Translations under genes and position numbers: made by a program | The notes under the pieces: generated by a model | Told to the model about the DNA's origin: nothing | What the model saw: only the letters and a program-made list of their open reading frames with translations | Database searches by the model: none | Source: Lantana camara | Lineage: Eukaryota > Streptophyta > Magnoliopsida > Lamiales > Verbenaceae | Length of the DNA: 64,000 nt | Direction: 5' to 3' | NCBI GenBank assembly: GCA_037501455.1 | Contig: CM074860.1 | Coordinates: 54,570,501 to 54,634,500, forward strand | In this document: piece by piece, positions 48,201-62,200 of the stretch | How the letters are laid out: every line of letters begins with the position of its first letter | Numbering within the stretch: the first letter of the stretch is position 1

Positions 48201-49576
48201 AGCGCCATCATTGTAGCTGCAGGAAAAGCCGCCGACCGCCGCCGGGCCGCCGCCGAAGGTTGCAGGAAAAATCCCGAAAAATCAGTCCCGAATGTATTTC
48301 TCGTGCTCGTTCCGAATCTGCAATCAATTTCTAGCAATTCTTAGCGGTTTCAGATCTAAGAATACGAAACCCTCAAAATCTTCAAATCGCGATTTCTCCC
48401 AAACCGCTAAACGAATTTCGAAACCGTAAAAAGCAATGGCTTACCCACGTCGAGCCCATCGAAATGCATATGATATTCGCTGGAAATGGTCGCCGGAAAT
48501 CACCACCGCCGTACACAGGCACTGCACGACTTCGCCGCCTGATTTCTCCCGTTTCGGCGCGATTCAGGTCGCTCCGCTTCCACTAATCAACTCAGCTCGT
48601 CGACTTGAGTATTTCCCCCCACATCCCGTAGCCAGAGGATGGCCGGAGTGGCCATCCCGCCACCTGCGCTGACAACGCCGATGCGCTGCTCCTGTTCGAC
48701 CGCCGTAGCTCCGCCTAAAGATGCTTTTCGCCGTGAACCACCACCATGGATTGATAGGTCTCGTCGAGGTGATGAAGATACACTACAAGTTCACCGGATT
48801 CCGTCACCGGAGGTCGCCGGAATGTTCCTGCGAAAAGTGACGAAAATCAGGAACTTTCGGAGCTCCGTTCTCTCTCGTTTCTTGTCGGATCTCGATTCCG
48901 AGCATACGGTTGTGTTCCTTGTTCCGAGTACATCGATTTCGACTATTTGCATGTCCAATTTGGTGAAGAATTGACGAAGTTTAAATTTGAGAAATGGGGC
49001 TCCTTCCTTCGTGTCGTTTCAGCCGAGAAAGGAGAGGGGAGAGATAGTGTGTGTGGGAGAAATGACAAGAAATGTGTCTAGATACATGCTATATACAACC
49101 GGGTAGTCTTATTGCATAAAGAAATAAAACACGCGTACAAATTAAACATACAAGGCCCGAATTAATTTTACAATTTAAATTGGGGAATAATTTTACCAAT
49201 TAGAACTTAATTCAATTTAATTTTAGAAAGCCTTCCGTACAAATTAACAAAACCCATAAGCATATAATCGGTAATTATTCTCAAATATCATGAATAAATT
49301 CAAATTGGGCACGTTACATAACATATTAAATTTAAACTCTATTTTAGTAATTATTTCGTAGAAAGAAATTCGAATTAAATTGAATTAAGCAATCCAAGCC
49401 ACGTACATAAGAAATAAATTAAATTAGCAAATATCATCAAATAATCCGAATAATCACATGTCAAATTAAATTCCAATTAAATCATACAAGTCACGAAATT
49501 CTCAAATTAACATACAGATGTGAAAACTTACCCGAGAATGTCATTGGGTCGTGCTTCGGAGACGCGGGGCATCATA
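45230..49576 (-). repeat. LTR A of composite 2 (4347 bp; 3' LTR)
   Basis: It is the most diverged of the three. Relative to LTRs B and C it lacks about 200 bp near 46983 and a 30-bp piece near 49130. A GC-rich segment occupies about 48130-48960. A TATATA box on the minus strand lies at 49090-49095. Its inner end reads CATCATA where LTR C reads CGTCACA. Confidence 0.9.
49090..49095 (-). promoter_or_regulatory. Putative TATA box, LTR A
   Basis: On the minus strand GTATATAGC is followed within about 60 bases by a pyrimidine-rich stretch (CTATCTCTCCCCTCTCC) that looks like a plant start-site and leader region. This would leave about 0.5 kb of U3 and nearly 4 kb of R-U5. Confidence 0.5.
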
Positions 49577-50830
49577 ACCTTCCCTCCTTAAAGGAATCTG
49601 GTCCCCAGATTCTTCTAGTGTGAAGTTAAACTATTCCAATTTGAGTAGTAACCACCTACTTCTCGGCGTTCTCCTTCAAGCAACTTGTTATCTTCTTAAG
49701 GTGTTCTCGTAAGACTTCATCCACTTAAAGTTCTCCTTGGTTTCTGAACTCTTGAGATTTCTGTTCTTGAGTTCTAATTCTCTTGGAATCTATCTACAAA
49801 GCTCTCGAATTCCTTTCTCGAGACATGCGAGGATATAATTCCAGGTGTTAGATCGAAGGATACTCTCAACATCCTCGTGAGGTTCCCATGAACATACTTT
49901 GCCATAGTAGTCCGCCACTATCCATGATCGTCCATTTGAGCCTCTTCAATACTTCTCATTCCTAGCCCACTGAGAGCAAGTTGTATACACTCTCGTCACC
50001 AGAGGTTTCGTTCCAATGTGGCTAGTTCTATCTTCGAGAGTTGTAGGCTCGATTTTCTGTTCAAAGTGCCAACCAACTTATTCTTGTTATCCAAATGGTT
50101 TCTTAGTTCGTGAGAATTCTTATCTTGATCTACCACCAAAACTCGAACAAAATCTAGTCTGGTCTTGAGCGACGTGAAGATGTTTCTCACATGTTCATCC
50201 CATATTTTTTATTCGTGTCCCTATACTTGAGGGAATAGACCCTCAGACTTTGTAGCTTGTCAAAACCTCGTATTAGGCTGCACGAGTAGTATCTTCCATA
50301 GTTAAGTCCAACATAACGGTTGCAATCCCCAAACGTGAGTAGGTTAGTTGACTTGCGAGATTAGCTTCCTTCGATTGGTTACACTGACTTCCGTATTCTG
50401 CATACACATCACTCTACCTTCATTGAAAGTTTCTGTGTAAGGCTTTGATCAATGTTGTACGCCTGTTAAAGCCAATCTTGGTGCTGAAGTTGTTCCCCTT
50501 AGGATCAAGGGAAGTTATCTCAGAAGAAGCCTTGAGATGGCTAATCGTTGAAGTAGTTGTCCCTCATATATTTTATTCGTTGATCCGGTGATTAAAACAA
50601 TGTATCCTCTAGGTCACTTTAACGGATTCTTGACCACCTTTATCCCTTGTAGCCTTTCACCTTCTTGGACATCTAGATCGTTGTTTCTTCAAGACAAGAA
50701 ATCTTTACTTAGTGTTTGGATGGTCGATCCTTCCTCGAACATCGTGTCATCGGTGTGCTGGAATCTCGATATCCTCCAAAGCCACTTAATTCCGAACGTA
50801 GCCAAAGTAATCCGAACACAAAGCACAACA

Positions 50831-50915
50831 ACGAGTAGAGAACCCTATCTCCAAACAAACAAGTGAGAGCACCCCATCTCTCAAGCACACAAGTGAGAGC
50901 ACCCTGTCTCTCAAC
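50831..50915 (-). repeat. 30-bp hairpin minisatellite, internal A
   Basis: About three units of AAGTGAGAGCACCCCATCTC type, each with GAGAG...CTCTC inverted arms. It is related to the 28-bp array of Z. The copy in internal B is at about 57911-57995. Confidence 0.8.
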
Positions 50916-52112
50916 CTCTAATGTTAAAAAGAATCCAGCATCCCTCGAATGGCTAGTTTGAGAAAAATCCAGCTTTTCTCAAACACCTAAGTTGAGAAAA
51001 TCCAGCATTTCCCAACATCTAAACTGAAGGAATCCAGCATCCCCCAAACACGTAAATTAGAGAGGATCCAACATCTCTCTTGCAGACAAGTTAGAGAGAA
51101 TTCACATCTCTCTTGCACATACATTAGAGAAGTCCCTACAACCCCTAACATGTCTTTACATACATAACCATCATAAAAGAATCAATTGCATACATTTAGG
51201 TTTGCGTATTTAAAATGATATGCGATGCATGTTTTTGCGTACCTTTAATCAACTAATGTCGGTATCCCTTAGAGCATAGGTTGCGCATCCATGTCCCATC
51301 TCAAGGGGGACATTGCGATGGAATTTCCTCTACAACATACAGTTTAAAGCATATGTATGTATGCATGATGGTTAGTAAGCATTATGAAAAGCTGTAAGCA
51401 ATTTAGTTACAAAATGGTTGTAATCATATAAGTACATAATTTCAACATAAGATACTCGCGATACTTAATTAAGCACATAAGTTCAGTCAACTCAATTCAA
51501 TGGGTGCAAAAGCAAGTAATCTATAAGTTGCTAAAGCGAGTAGACAATTAAAAAAGTTATCAAAGGAGAGTTCAAGTTACCTAAGGCAAGGGCACAATCA
51601 TTTAAGGTGCTAGCATAATTGATTATAAAACAATTGAATTCTAACATATTAGTAACAAGGAGCATGTAGTTCTTAAGTTTCCACAGCAATTAGGCGAGCA
51701 GTCAAGTCATTAGGTTCAACATTCAAAGCATGCTTCTAAAAATACAAAATTCAAGCTAAAAACACTTATGGAGAAGCTATAAGCACATAAGCATGCATTT
51801 CCAATTTAAGCAACCGAAGTAGTCATTTAAGAAAATGAAATCTTTCAATAGGAGTCAATTAACAGGTAAGCAACAATTCCGGAATTCTAAAGCATTTACA
51901 CAATTAATTCAATTGTACCTAGCATGATTCAATCTAACCAAAAGCATAAGCGCAAGTGTATTAAAAGATGTGAGCATGTAATCAACTAATTCAGAAAATT
52001 CATGCCAACTAATCAATATTGCCAAGTCAAGTAAATGCAATGCACAAATATTCCTATGCCGTACGACCTAGACCGACACAAGATGACTCAAGAGCCCGGT
52101 TTTGAACCTTAA

Positions 52113-52124
52113 GCTCTGATACCA
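52113..52124 (-). other. Primer-binding site beside LTR B
   Basis: The minus strand reads TGGTATCAGAGC, 11 bases from the LTR B edge at 52136. Confidence 0.88.
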
Positions 52125-52135
52125 CACAAATAGGG

Positions 52136-55100
52136 TGTAACGCCCCGGCGGAGGGCAATCACATCCTACCCCGGGCTAAGGTTCTAGCTCGTATATGAAA
52201 CTGACATCCATATACACGTCATTCCCAAAGCAAGCGGTGACGGATGAACAACCTGGCTAGGCGGTACCAAAACAACTCGACTCAACGCGCCGTAAAGAAA
52301 GCAACAGATATGCGGAAGCGAGCATAAATTTTTTTTTAAACAAACATGTATCATGCCATCAGAATAATTCCGTTAATCACCAATTATCAACATCAATCAT
52401 GCATCACACAATTCAACGGGTTCAAGAGCATGCAACCTGTCCCGACAAGAAATAATATAAATATGGGTTTCACTTCCTAGGCACCTGTCCCGAAACAAAA
52501 TCATAAATACGGGTTCAACTACCTAAGCACCTGTCCCGATAATTAATATATCCAAATATCATTGGACCATCACGATCCCAACCTGTACAATTTCAAAAAC
52601 GGAATTCATTCAAGAATGTAACATTTCAAACTTTACCATAATGCCCAGCAAGGCTAACGAAAGCATTAAAAAATAATAAAATACATGAACATCAACTTAA
52701 AGTAAATGCAGACTCGACACAACTTTTACGAGCCAAGACTCTAGGACACAACGCCTAGTAAAACTCCAGAAAACCTGCAGACAATACAGAGGTCGAAGAG
52801 TCAGTTCAAAAGGAACCGGTGAGGATATAATATAAGGAATATAATAAAGGGGTACAATGCATGCGATATTAAAGGTGTTTATGATCCGTTTAACTTTTCA
52901 AAATCAATGCCAAGGGGTTTTCAAAACAACGGGTGTTCGTGATCCAATTCATTTTCGAAGAAAATGCAACTTTTAGAAAATATGGATCATAAACCACACA
53001 TAACCGGCTCGGCGAGAATGAGCCGGCCAACCTTACTTCCCAAACCAAAGAAATCAAACCAATCCATCCATCACGCCATTGATGTCGAGGGTGCGCACCC
53101 CCGATCATCCATAACATAGAGAATTCGGTCCATGAAACCTAGCTCTCTCCAACAAGACTTCAACCCCGAAACCTCCTCGGAGTCTTAGTAATCTTGTCCA
53201 CAATGGGAACTTTGGATGAGGACATCCGTCGGCCCTTGCCTTCCCGGAATATCACTCACCTCCATCCCCGAGCTCAAGTTCGATTTCCCCAAGCAAGCGT
53301 CCCTGCAAGGTACATCCATCTCCATACCACTTTCGTAGCATAGTCCAAAACATCTCGCCACATACGTACATATATATCCTTTTCAAAACCAAAACATTTC
53401 GGGTACCTATCCCGTATACCAAAATTCATACTATACTTGTAAACCATTTTAAAGAAGCAACTATATAGTGTAATGAGCCAAGCTCCCAAAATCCGGCATA
53501 CTATGCCTATACATATAGTTTTCAAAACGGTAAGTTGAAAACCAAATCATGAAGGTCTTACGGTATTGTCCACAGCTTAAAAACATTTATACATATCTCC
53601 TCACCTTGACCGAAGTTACCAAGAAGAAGTTGACCAAACGAACAACAAGCACTTGACCTCCTGTGGCTCACCACCTATACAAGACATACACACATACTCC
53701 GCAATTAAGACTTGACTCAAAAGACAACTTAACATGACGTACGACGAAGTATCATGCTGACCAAGAGATTTATGAATGCAAGCATGGCTCTATCATGCAT
53801 ATCATGATATGTCATGGCCAAATAGAGCATAAAGAATGCACAACAAGTCATGGATAGGCATAAGTTTAACCACATAAATCATGAGAGGTCAATGGACATG
53901 TATGTAACCTTAACAATTATCAATCATACATAAACGACACATAAGAATCCAATTTCCATAAGTTATCAAGTTGATTGAATGCACATTAACAAGTAAGTTT
54001 CAAGCATAATATAAAGTATGTCCCAAGTTCATAAGATTATAATTAACAAGAATAATATCACATTTTGCATAATTACATCCTACAAATCCATCAAGCTCCA
54101 ACAAAGATCATTCATCCAAATTACTAAGTTCACATCTAAAGTGAAATGCATAAATGAGAACAATTCGGTTATTTAAACGTGTATGAAGTTCGTAGATCGT
54201 AAACATAAAAGATACAAGTCATACTTGATAATTAGTTCAATTATTATACATAAGAGATCATAATCTTAGTCAAGGATAAGTTCATGTAACGTTATTACAT
54301 TCATACGTCATGCTCGCAATGAATAAGGCATATATTTAATCACATAAAGTCATGTTTTTAAGCTTAACGGCATATTCACGATTCATTTGTATCATACTTT
54401 AGGAATTCATAACATGTTTCGGCATACAAGTTCAAATATAGTATGCATTCATAGTTTCATGGAAATTACACAAACATCCTCTAAGCAATTCATAATGGTT
54501 TAGGAAAATTACACAAACATCCCATATGTTATTCTTCTAGTTTCAAAGTCATAACATGAATACCCTTTTATGGTTTCTAAAAAAATTACACATACATCCC
54601 CTTATCAAGTAAGCAAGCAAGAATTCAAGACTAAATCATATTATTCAAATAAACAGTCCGGTATGGTTTCAATCTATTAAAGCAAGATTCATATAACAAA
54701 TGCATATCTTCCCAACAAGCAATCTCACATGACTCCACATATCGATTAGATACTAATTCCAAGAATTGACTTAGTTTAATTTAGGCATACAAGAACACTT
54801 CTAATAATTTAAAGAATAAGAAAAACTATCATTTTATAGCATAAACTGTCCATTGAGCATTAATACAACTTACACAAGCAAGGACTAATTATTTGCAAGC
54901 ATAATAATCATCTTTGAACATCTACCAACATGAAAATAGAGGCTATTCACAACCAAACCAAGTTTACGAATAAGTCGTATATTAAAGTTACCAATTCGTA
55001 CACATTCGGCACAAGACAAGCATAACAACCTATCAAAAAGGGCTAACCGGATTCATATCGAATATCAAATATATCCATCAACATGTATACAATCATATTC

Positions 55101-56659
55101 TAGCTCAACGAAGTCATATTGGCACGAAAATCAATCAAAACGACAATTAAACAATAAATTCCAATAATTCGAGAAACACTAAATAAATCATAATAAATTA
55201 ACCGAGCATCCAATCGATGAATGGAAGATGGCGTTAGACTCACCGCATCGAGGCAGACGTTCTGTCAGAGGGCCGCCGAAGCGCCGTCACTGTAGCTGCC
55301 GGAAAAGCCGTCGAAGGTTGCAGGAAAAATCCCGAAAAATCAGTCCCGAATGTATTCCTCGTGCTCGTTGCGAATCTCCAATCAATTTCTCGAAATTCTG
55401 AGCGGTTTGACCCCAATTTCAGATCTAAGAATACGAAACCCTCAAAATCTTCAAATCGCGATTTCTCCCAAACCGCTAAATCAAATTCGAAACCGTAAAA
55501 AGCAATGGCTTACCCACGTCGAGCCCGTCGAAATGCATATGATATTCGCTGGAAATGGTCGCCGGAAATCACCACCGCCGTACACAGCCACTGCGCGACT
55601 TCGCCGCCTGATTGCTCTCGTTCCGACGCGATTCAGGTCGCTCCGCTTCCACTAATCAACTCAGCTCGTCGACTTGAGTATTTCCCCCAACATCCCGTCG
55701 CCGGAGGATGGCCGGAGTGGCCATCCCGCCACCTGTGCTGCTCCTGTTCGACCGCCATAGCTCGGCCTACGGCGGTTTTTGCTATGAACCACCACCATGG
55801 ATTGATAGGTCTCGTCGAGGTGATGAAGATACACTACAAGTTCGCCGGATTCCGTCACCGGAGGTCACCGGAATATTGCTACGAAAAGTGACGAAAATCA
55901 GCAACTTTCGGAGCTCCGTTCTCACTCGTTTCTTGTCGGATCTCGATTCCGAGCATACGGTTGTGTTCCTTGTTCCGAGTACATCGATTTTGACTATTTG
56001 CATGTCAAATTTGGTGAAGAATTGATGAAATTGAAATTTGAGAAATGGGGCTCCTTCCTTCGTCTCGTTTCAGCCGAGAAAGGAGAGGGGAGAGATAGTG
56101 TGCGTGGGAGAAATGGCAAAAAATGTGTCTAGATACATGCTATATACAACCGGGTAGTCTTATTACATAGAGAGATAAAACTCGTGTTCAATTTACCGTA
56201 AAATAAATCCGATAATGTCTACGTTAAACACACATGTCCCGAATTAATTTTACAATTTAAATTGGGGAATAATTTTACCAATTAGAACTTAATTCAATTT
56301 AATTTTAGAAAATCTTTCGTACAAATTAACAACACCCATAAGCATATAATCGGCAATTAATTCTCAAAGATCACGAATAAATTCGAATTAGGCACGTTAC
56401 GTAACATATTAAATTTACACTCTATTTTAGTAATTATTTCGTAGAAATAAATTCGAATTAAATTGAATTAAGTAATCCAAGCCACGTACATAAGAAATAA
56501 ATTAAATTAGCAAATATCATCAAATAATCCGAATAATCACATATCAAATTATATTCCAGTTAAATCATACAAGTCACGAAATTCTCAAATTAACATACAG
56601 ATGTGAAAACTTACCCGAGAATGTCATTGGCTCGTGCTTCAGGGACGCGGGGCATCATA
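52136..56659 (-). repeat. LTR B of composite 2 (4524 bp; shared middle LTR)
   Basis: It acts as the 3' LTR of internal B and the 5' LTR of internal A. It shares most variants with LTR C, including the 200-bp and 30-bp pieces missing from A, but not C's 240-bp deletion or its duplication. Its last 60 bp (56600-56659) share four variants with A against C. GC-rich segment about 55210-56010; TATATA box (minus) 56141-56146. Confidence 0.9.
56141..56146 (-). promoter_or_regulatory. Putative TATA box, LTR B
   Basis: Same context as in LTR A, 514 bp from the LTR start on the minus strand. Confidence 0.5.
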
Positions 56660-59218
56660 ACCTTCCCTCCTTAAAGGAATCTGGTCCCCAGATTCTTCTA
56701 GTGTGAAGTAAAATGATTCCAATTTGAGTAGTAACCACCTACTTCTCGGCGTTGTCCTTCAAGCAACTTGTTGTCTTCTTAAGGTGTTCTCGTAAGACTT
56801 TATCCACTTAAAGTTCTCCTTGGTTTCTCAACTCTTGAGATTTCTGTTCTTGAGTTCTAATTCTCTTTGAATCTGTCTACAAAGCTCTCGAATTCCTTTC
56901 CCGAGACATGCGAGGATACAATTCCAGGTGTTAGATCGAAGGATACTCTCAACATCCTCGTGAGTTTCCCATGAACATACTTTGCCATAGTAGTCCGCCA
57001 CTATCCATGATCGTCCATTTGAGCCTCTTCAATACTTCTCATTCCTGGCCGACTGAGAGCAAGTTGTATACACTCTCGTCACCAGAGTTGTCGTTCCAAT
57101 GTGGCTAGTTCGATCTTCGAGAGTTGTAGGCTCGATTTTCTGTTCAAAGTGCCAACCAACTTATTCTTGTTATCCAAATGGTTCCTTAGTTCGTGAGAAT
57201 TCTTATCTTGATCTACCACCGAAACTCGAACAAAATTTAGTCTGGTCTTGAGCGACGTGAAGATGTTTCTCACATGTTCATCCCACATTTTTTATTCTTG
57301 TCCCTATCCTTGAGGGAATAGACACTCAGACTTTGTAGCTTGTCAAAACCTCGTACTAGGCTGCACGAGTAGTATCTTCCATAGTTAAGTCCAACATAAC
57401 GGTTGCAATCACCAAACGTGAGTAGGTTAGTTGACTTGCGAGATTAGCCACCTTCGATTGGCTACACGGACTTCCGTATTCTGCATACACGTCACTCTAC
57501 CTTCATTGAAAGTTTCTGTGTAAGGCTTTGATCAATGTTGTACGGTTGTTAAAGCCAATCTTGGCGCTGAAGTTGTTCCCCTTAGGATCAAGGGAATTTA
57601 TCTCGGAAGAAGCCTTGAGATGGCTAATCGTTGAAGTAGTGGTCCCTCATAGACTTTATTTCTTGATCCGCTGATTAAAACACTGTATCCTCTAGGTCAC
57701 ATTTACGGATTCTTGACCACCTTTATCTCTGGTAGCCTTTCACCTTCTTGGACATCTAGATTGTTGTTTCTTCAAGACAAGAAATCTTTACTTAGTGTTT
57801 GGATGGTCGATCCTTCCTCGAAGATCGTGTCATCGGTGTGCTGGGATCTCGATATCCTCCAAAGCCACTTGCTTCCGAACGTAGCCAAAGTAATCCGAAC
57901 ACAAAGCACAATAACGAGTAGAGAACCCCGTCTCCAAACAAACAAGTGAGAGCACCCCGTCTCTCAAGCACACAAGTGAGAGCACCCCGTCTCTCAACCT
58001 CTAATGTTCAAAAGAATCCAGCATCCCTCGAACGACTAGTTTGAGAAAAATCCAGCTTTTCTCAAATACCCAAGTTGAGAAAATCCTGCATTTCCCAACA
58101 TCTAAACTGAAGGAATCCAGCATCCCCCAAACACATAAATTAGAGAGAATCTAACATCTCTCTTGCAGACAAGTGAGAGAGAATTCACATCTCTCTTGCA
58201 CATACATTAGAGAAGTCCCTACAACCCCTAACATGTCTTTGCATACATAACCATCATAAAAGAATCAATTGCATACATTAAGGTTTGCGTATTTAAAATG
58301 ATATGCGATGCATGTTTTTGCGTACCTTCAATCAACTAATTTCGGTATCCCTTAGAGCATAGGTTGCGCATCCATGTCCTATCTCAAGGGGGACATTGCG
58401 ATGGAATTTCCTCTACAACACACAGTTTAAAGCATATGTATGTATGCATGATGGTTAGTAAGCATTATGAAGAGTTGTAAACAATTTAGTTACAAAATGG
58501 TTGTAATCACATAAGTATATAATTTCAACATAAGATAGTCACGATACTTAATTAAGCACATAAGTTCGTTCAACTCAATTCAATGGGTGCAAAAGCAAGT
58601 AATCTATAAGTTGCTAAAGCGAGTAGACAATTAAATAAGTTATCAAAGGAGAGTTCAAGTTACCTAAGGCAAGGACACAATCATTTAAGGTGCTAGCATA
58701 ATTGATTATCAAATAATTGGATTCTAACATATTAGTAACACGGAGCATGTAGTTCTTAAGTTTCCTCAGCAATTAGGCGAGCAGTCAAGTCATTAGGTTC
58801 AACATTCAAAGCATGCTTCTAAAAATACAAAATTCAAGCTAAAAGCACTTATGGTGAAGCTATAAGCACATAAGCATGCATTTCCAATTTAAGCAACCGA
58901 AGTAGTCATTTAAGAAAATGAAATCATTCAATAGGAGTCAATTAACAGGTAAGCAACAATTTCGGAATTCTAAAGCATTTACACAATTTATTCAATTGTA
59001 CCTAGCATGATTCAATCAAACCAAAAGCATAAGCGCAAGTGTATTAAAAGATGTGAGCATGTAATCAAGTAATTCAGAAAATTCATTCCAACTAATCAAA
59101 ATTGCCAAGTCAAGTAAATGCAATGCACAAATATTCCTATGCCGTACGACCTAGACCGACACAAGACAACTCAAGAGCCCGGTTTTGAACCTTAAGCTCT
59201 GATACCACAGAAATAGGG
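56660..59218 (-). other. Internal region B of composite 2 (2559 bp, no intact gene)
   Basis: The same length and layout as internal A, with scattered substitutions: leader, 30-bp minisatellite (about 57911-57995), short frames and polypurine tract (56661-56672 on the plus strand as CCTTCCCTCCTT). A 69-codon frame at 57079-57288 corresponds to the one in internal A. Confidence 0.75.
59196..59207 (-). other. Primer-binding site beside LTR C
   Basis: The minus strand reads TGGTATCAGAGC, 11 bases from the LTR C edge at 59219. Confidence 0.88.
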
Positions 59219-62200
59219 TGTAACGCCCCGGCGGAGGGCAATCACATCCTACCCCGCGCTAAGGTTCTATCTCGTATATGAAACTGACATCCATATACGC
59301 GCCGTTCCCAAAGCAAGCGGTGACGGACGAACAACCTGGCTAGGCGGTACCTAAACAACTCGACTCAACGCGCCGTAAAGAAAGCAACAGACATGCGGAA
59401 GCGAGAATAATTTTTTTTTTTAAACAGACATGCATCATGCCATCAGAATAATTCCGTTAATCACCAATTATCAACATCAATCATGCATCACACAATTCAA
59501 CGGGTTCAAGAGCATGCAACCTGTCCCGCCAAGAAATAATATAAATACGGGTTCCACTTCCTAGGCACCTGTCCCGAAACAAAATCATAAATACGGGTTC
59601 AACTACCTAAGCACCTGTCCCGATAATTAATATATCCAAATATCATTGGATCATCACGATCCCAACCTGTACAATTTCATAAACGGAATTCATTCAAGAA
59701 TGTAACATTTCAAACTTTACCATAATGCCCACCAAGGCTAACGAAAGCATTAAAAGATAATAAAATACATGAACATCAACTTAAAGTAAATGCAGACTCG
59801 ACACAACTTCTACGAGCCAAGACTCTACGACACACCGCCTAGCAAAACTCCAGAAAACCTGCAGACAATACAGAGGTCGAAGAGTCAGTTCAAAAGGAAC
59901 CGGTGAGGATATAATATAAGGAATATAATAAAGGGGTACAATGCATGCGATATTAAAGGTGTTGATGATCCGTTTAACTTTTCAAAATCAATGCAAAGGG
60001 GTTTTCAAAACAACGGGTGTTCGTGATCCAATTCATTTTCGAAGTAAATGCAAGTTTTAGAAAATATGGATCATAAACCACACATAACCGGCTCGGCGAG
60101 AATGAGCCCTCCAACCTTACTTCCCAAACCAAAGAAATCAAACCAATCCATCCATCACGCCATTGATGTCGAGGGTGCGTACCCCCGATCATCCATAACA
60201 TAGCGAATTCAGTCCATGAAACCCAGCTCTCTCCCAGAAGACTTCAACCCCGAAAGCTCCTCGGAGTCTTAGTAATCTTGTCCACAGTGGAAACTTTGGA
60301 TGAGGACATCCGTCGGCCCTTGCATTCCCGGAATATCACTCACCTCCATCCCCAAGCTCAAGTTCGATTTCCCCAAGCAAGCGTCCCTGCAAGGTACATC
60401 AATCTCCATATCACTTTCGTAGCATGGTCCAAAACATCTCGCCACATACGTACATATATATCCTTTTCAAAACCAAAACATTTCGGGTACCTATCCCGTA
60501 TACCAAGATTCATACTATACTTGTAAACCATTTTAAATAAGCAACTATATAGTGTAATGAGCCAAGCTTCCAAAATCCGGCATACTATGCCTATACATAT
60601 AGTTTTCAAAACGGGAAGTTGAAAACCAAATCATGAAGGTCTTACGGTATTGTCCACAGTTTAAAAACATTTATACATATCTCCTCACCTTGAATGAAGT
60701 TACCAAGAAGAAGTTGACCAAACGAACAACAAGCACTTGACCTCCTGTGGCTCACCACCTATACAAGACATACAGACATACTCCGCAATTATGACTTGAC
60801 TCAAAAGACAACTTAACATGACGCACGACGAAGTATCATGGTGACCAAGAGATTTATGAATGCAAGGATGGCTCTATCATGCATATCATGATATGTCTTG
60901 GCCAAATAGAGCATAAAGAATGCACAACAAGTCATGGATAGGCATAATTTTAACCATATAAATCATGAGAGGTCAATGGACATGTATATAACCTTAACAA
61001 TTATCAATCATGCATAAACGACACATAAAATTCCAATTTCCATAAGTTATCAAGTTGATTGAATGCACATTAACAAGTAAGTTTCAAGCATAATATAAAG
61101 TATGTCCCAAGTTCATAAGATTATAATTAACAAGAATAATATCACATTTTGCATAATTACATCCTACAAATCCATCAAGCTCCAACAAAGATCATTCATC
61201 CAAATTACTAAGTTCATATCTCGAGTGAAATGCGTAAATGAGAACAATTCGGTTATTTAAACGTGTATGGAGTTCGTAGATCCTAAACATAAAAGATACA
61301 AGTCATACTTGACAATTAGTTCAATTATTATACATAAGAGATCATAATCTTAATCAAGGATAAGTTCATGTAACGTTATTACATTCATACGTCATGCTCA
61401 CAATGAATAAGGCATATATTTAATCACATAAAGTCATGCTTTTAAGCTTAACGGCATATTCACGATTCATTTGTATCATACTTTAGGAATTCATAACATG
61501 TTTCGGCATACAAGTTCAAATATAGTATGCATTCATAGTTTCATGGAAATTACACAAACATCCCCTAAGCAATTCATAATGGTTTAGGAAAATTACACAA
61601 ACATCCGCTATGTTATTCTTCTAGTTTCAAAGTCATAACATGAATACTCTTTTATGGTATACAAGAACACTTCTAATAATTTAAAGAATACGAAAAACTA
61701 TCATTTTATAGCATAAATTGTCCATTGAGCATTAATACAACTTACACAAGCAAGGACTAATTATTTACAAGCATAATAATCATCTTTGAACATCTACCAA
61801 CATGAAAATAGAGGCTATTCACAACCAAACCAAGTTTACGAATAAGTCGTATATTAAAGTTACCAATTCGTACACATTCGGCACAAGACAAGCATAACAA
61901 CCTATCAAAAAGGGGTAACCGGATTCATATCGAATATCAAATATATCCATCAACATGTATAAAATCATATTCTAGCTCGACGAAGTCATATTGGCACGAA
62001 AATCAATCAAAACGACAATTAAACGATAAATTCCAATAATTCGAGAAACACGAAATAAATCATTATAAATTAACCGAGCATCCACTCGACGAATGGAAGA
62101 TGGCGTTAGACTCACCGCATCGAGGCGGACGTTTTGTCAGAGGCCCGCCGGAGCGCCGTCACTATAGCTGCCGAAAAAGCTGCCGGCCGCCGCCGAAGGT

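Larger units (their letters stand above)
49577..52135 (-). other. Internal region A of composite 2 (2559 bp, no intact gene)
   Basis: From the primer side (52135) it holds a leader shared with Z, a 30-bp GAGAG...CTCTC minisatellite (50831-50915) with AATCCAGCAT blocks, then sequence with only short frames, and a polypurine tract (minus-strand AAGGAGGGAAGG, 49578-49589). The longest element-sense frames are about 65 codons (49996-50190), and the internal B copy of that frame carries amino-acid changes, so there is no sign of coding constraint. It would depend on a helper for all proteins. Confidence 0.75.

Noticed and set aside
48436..48672. Plus-strand frame MAYPRRAHRNAYDIRW, seen also at 55505
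   Set aside because: It is antisense to the element's promoter-to-leader segment. Copies differ by stops and indels, so coding is not supported, although the GC-rich segment itself is noted as a finding.
49996..50190. Short element-sense frame as a possible Y gene
   Set aside because: The internal B counterpart has amino-acid changes and a different start, and the frame is too short. A faint likeness of HVRNIFTSLKTRL to an RT segment is not enough.
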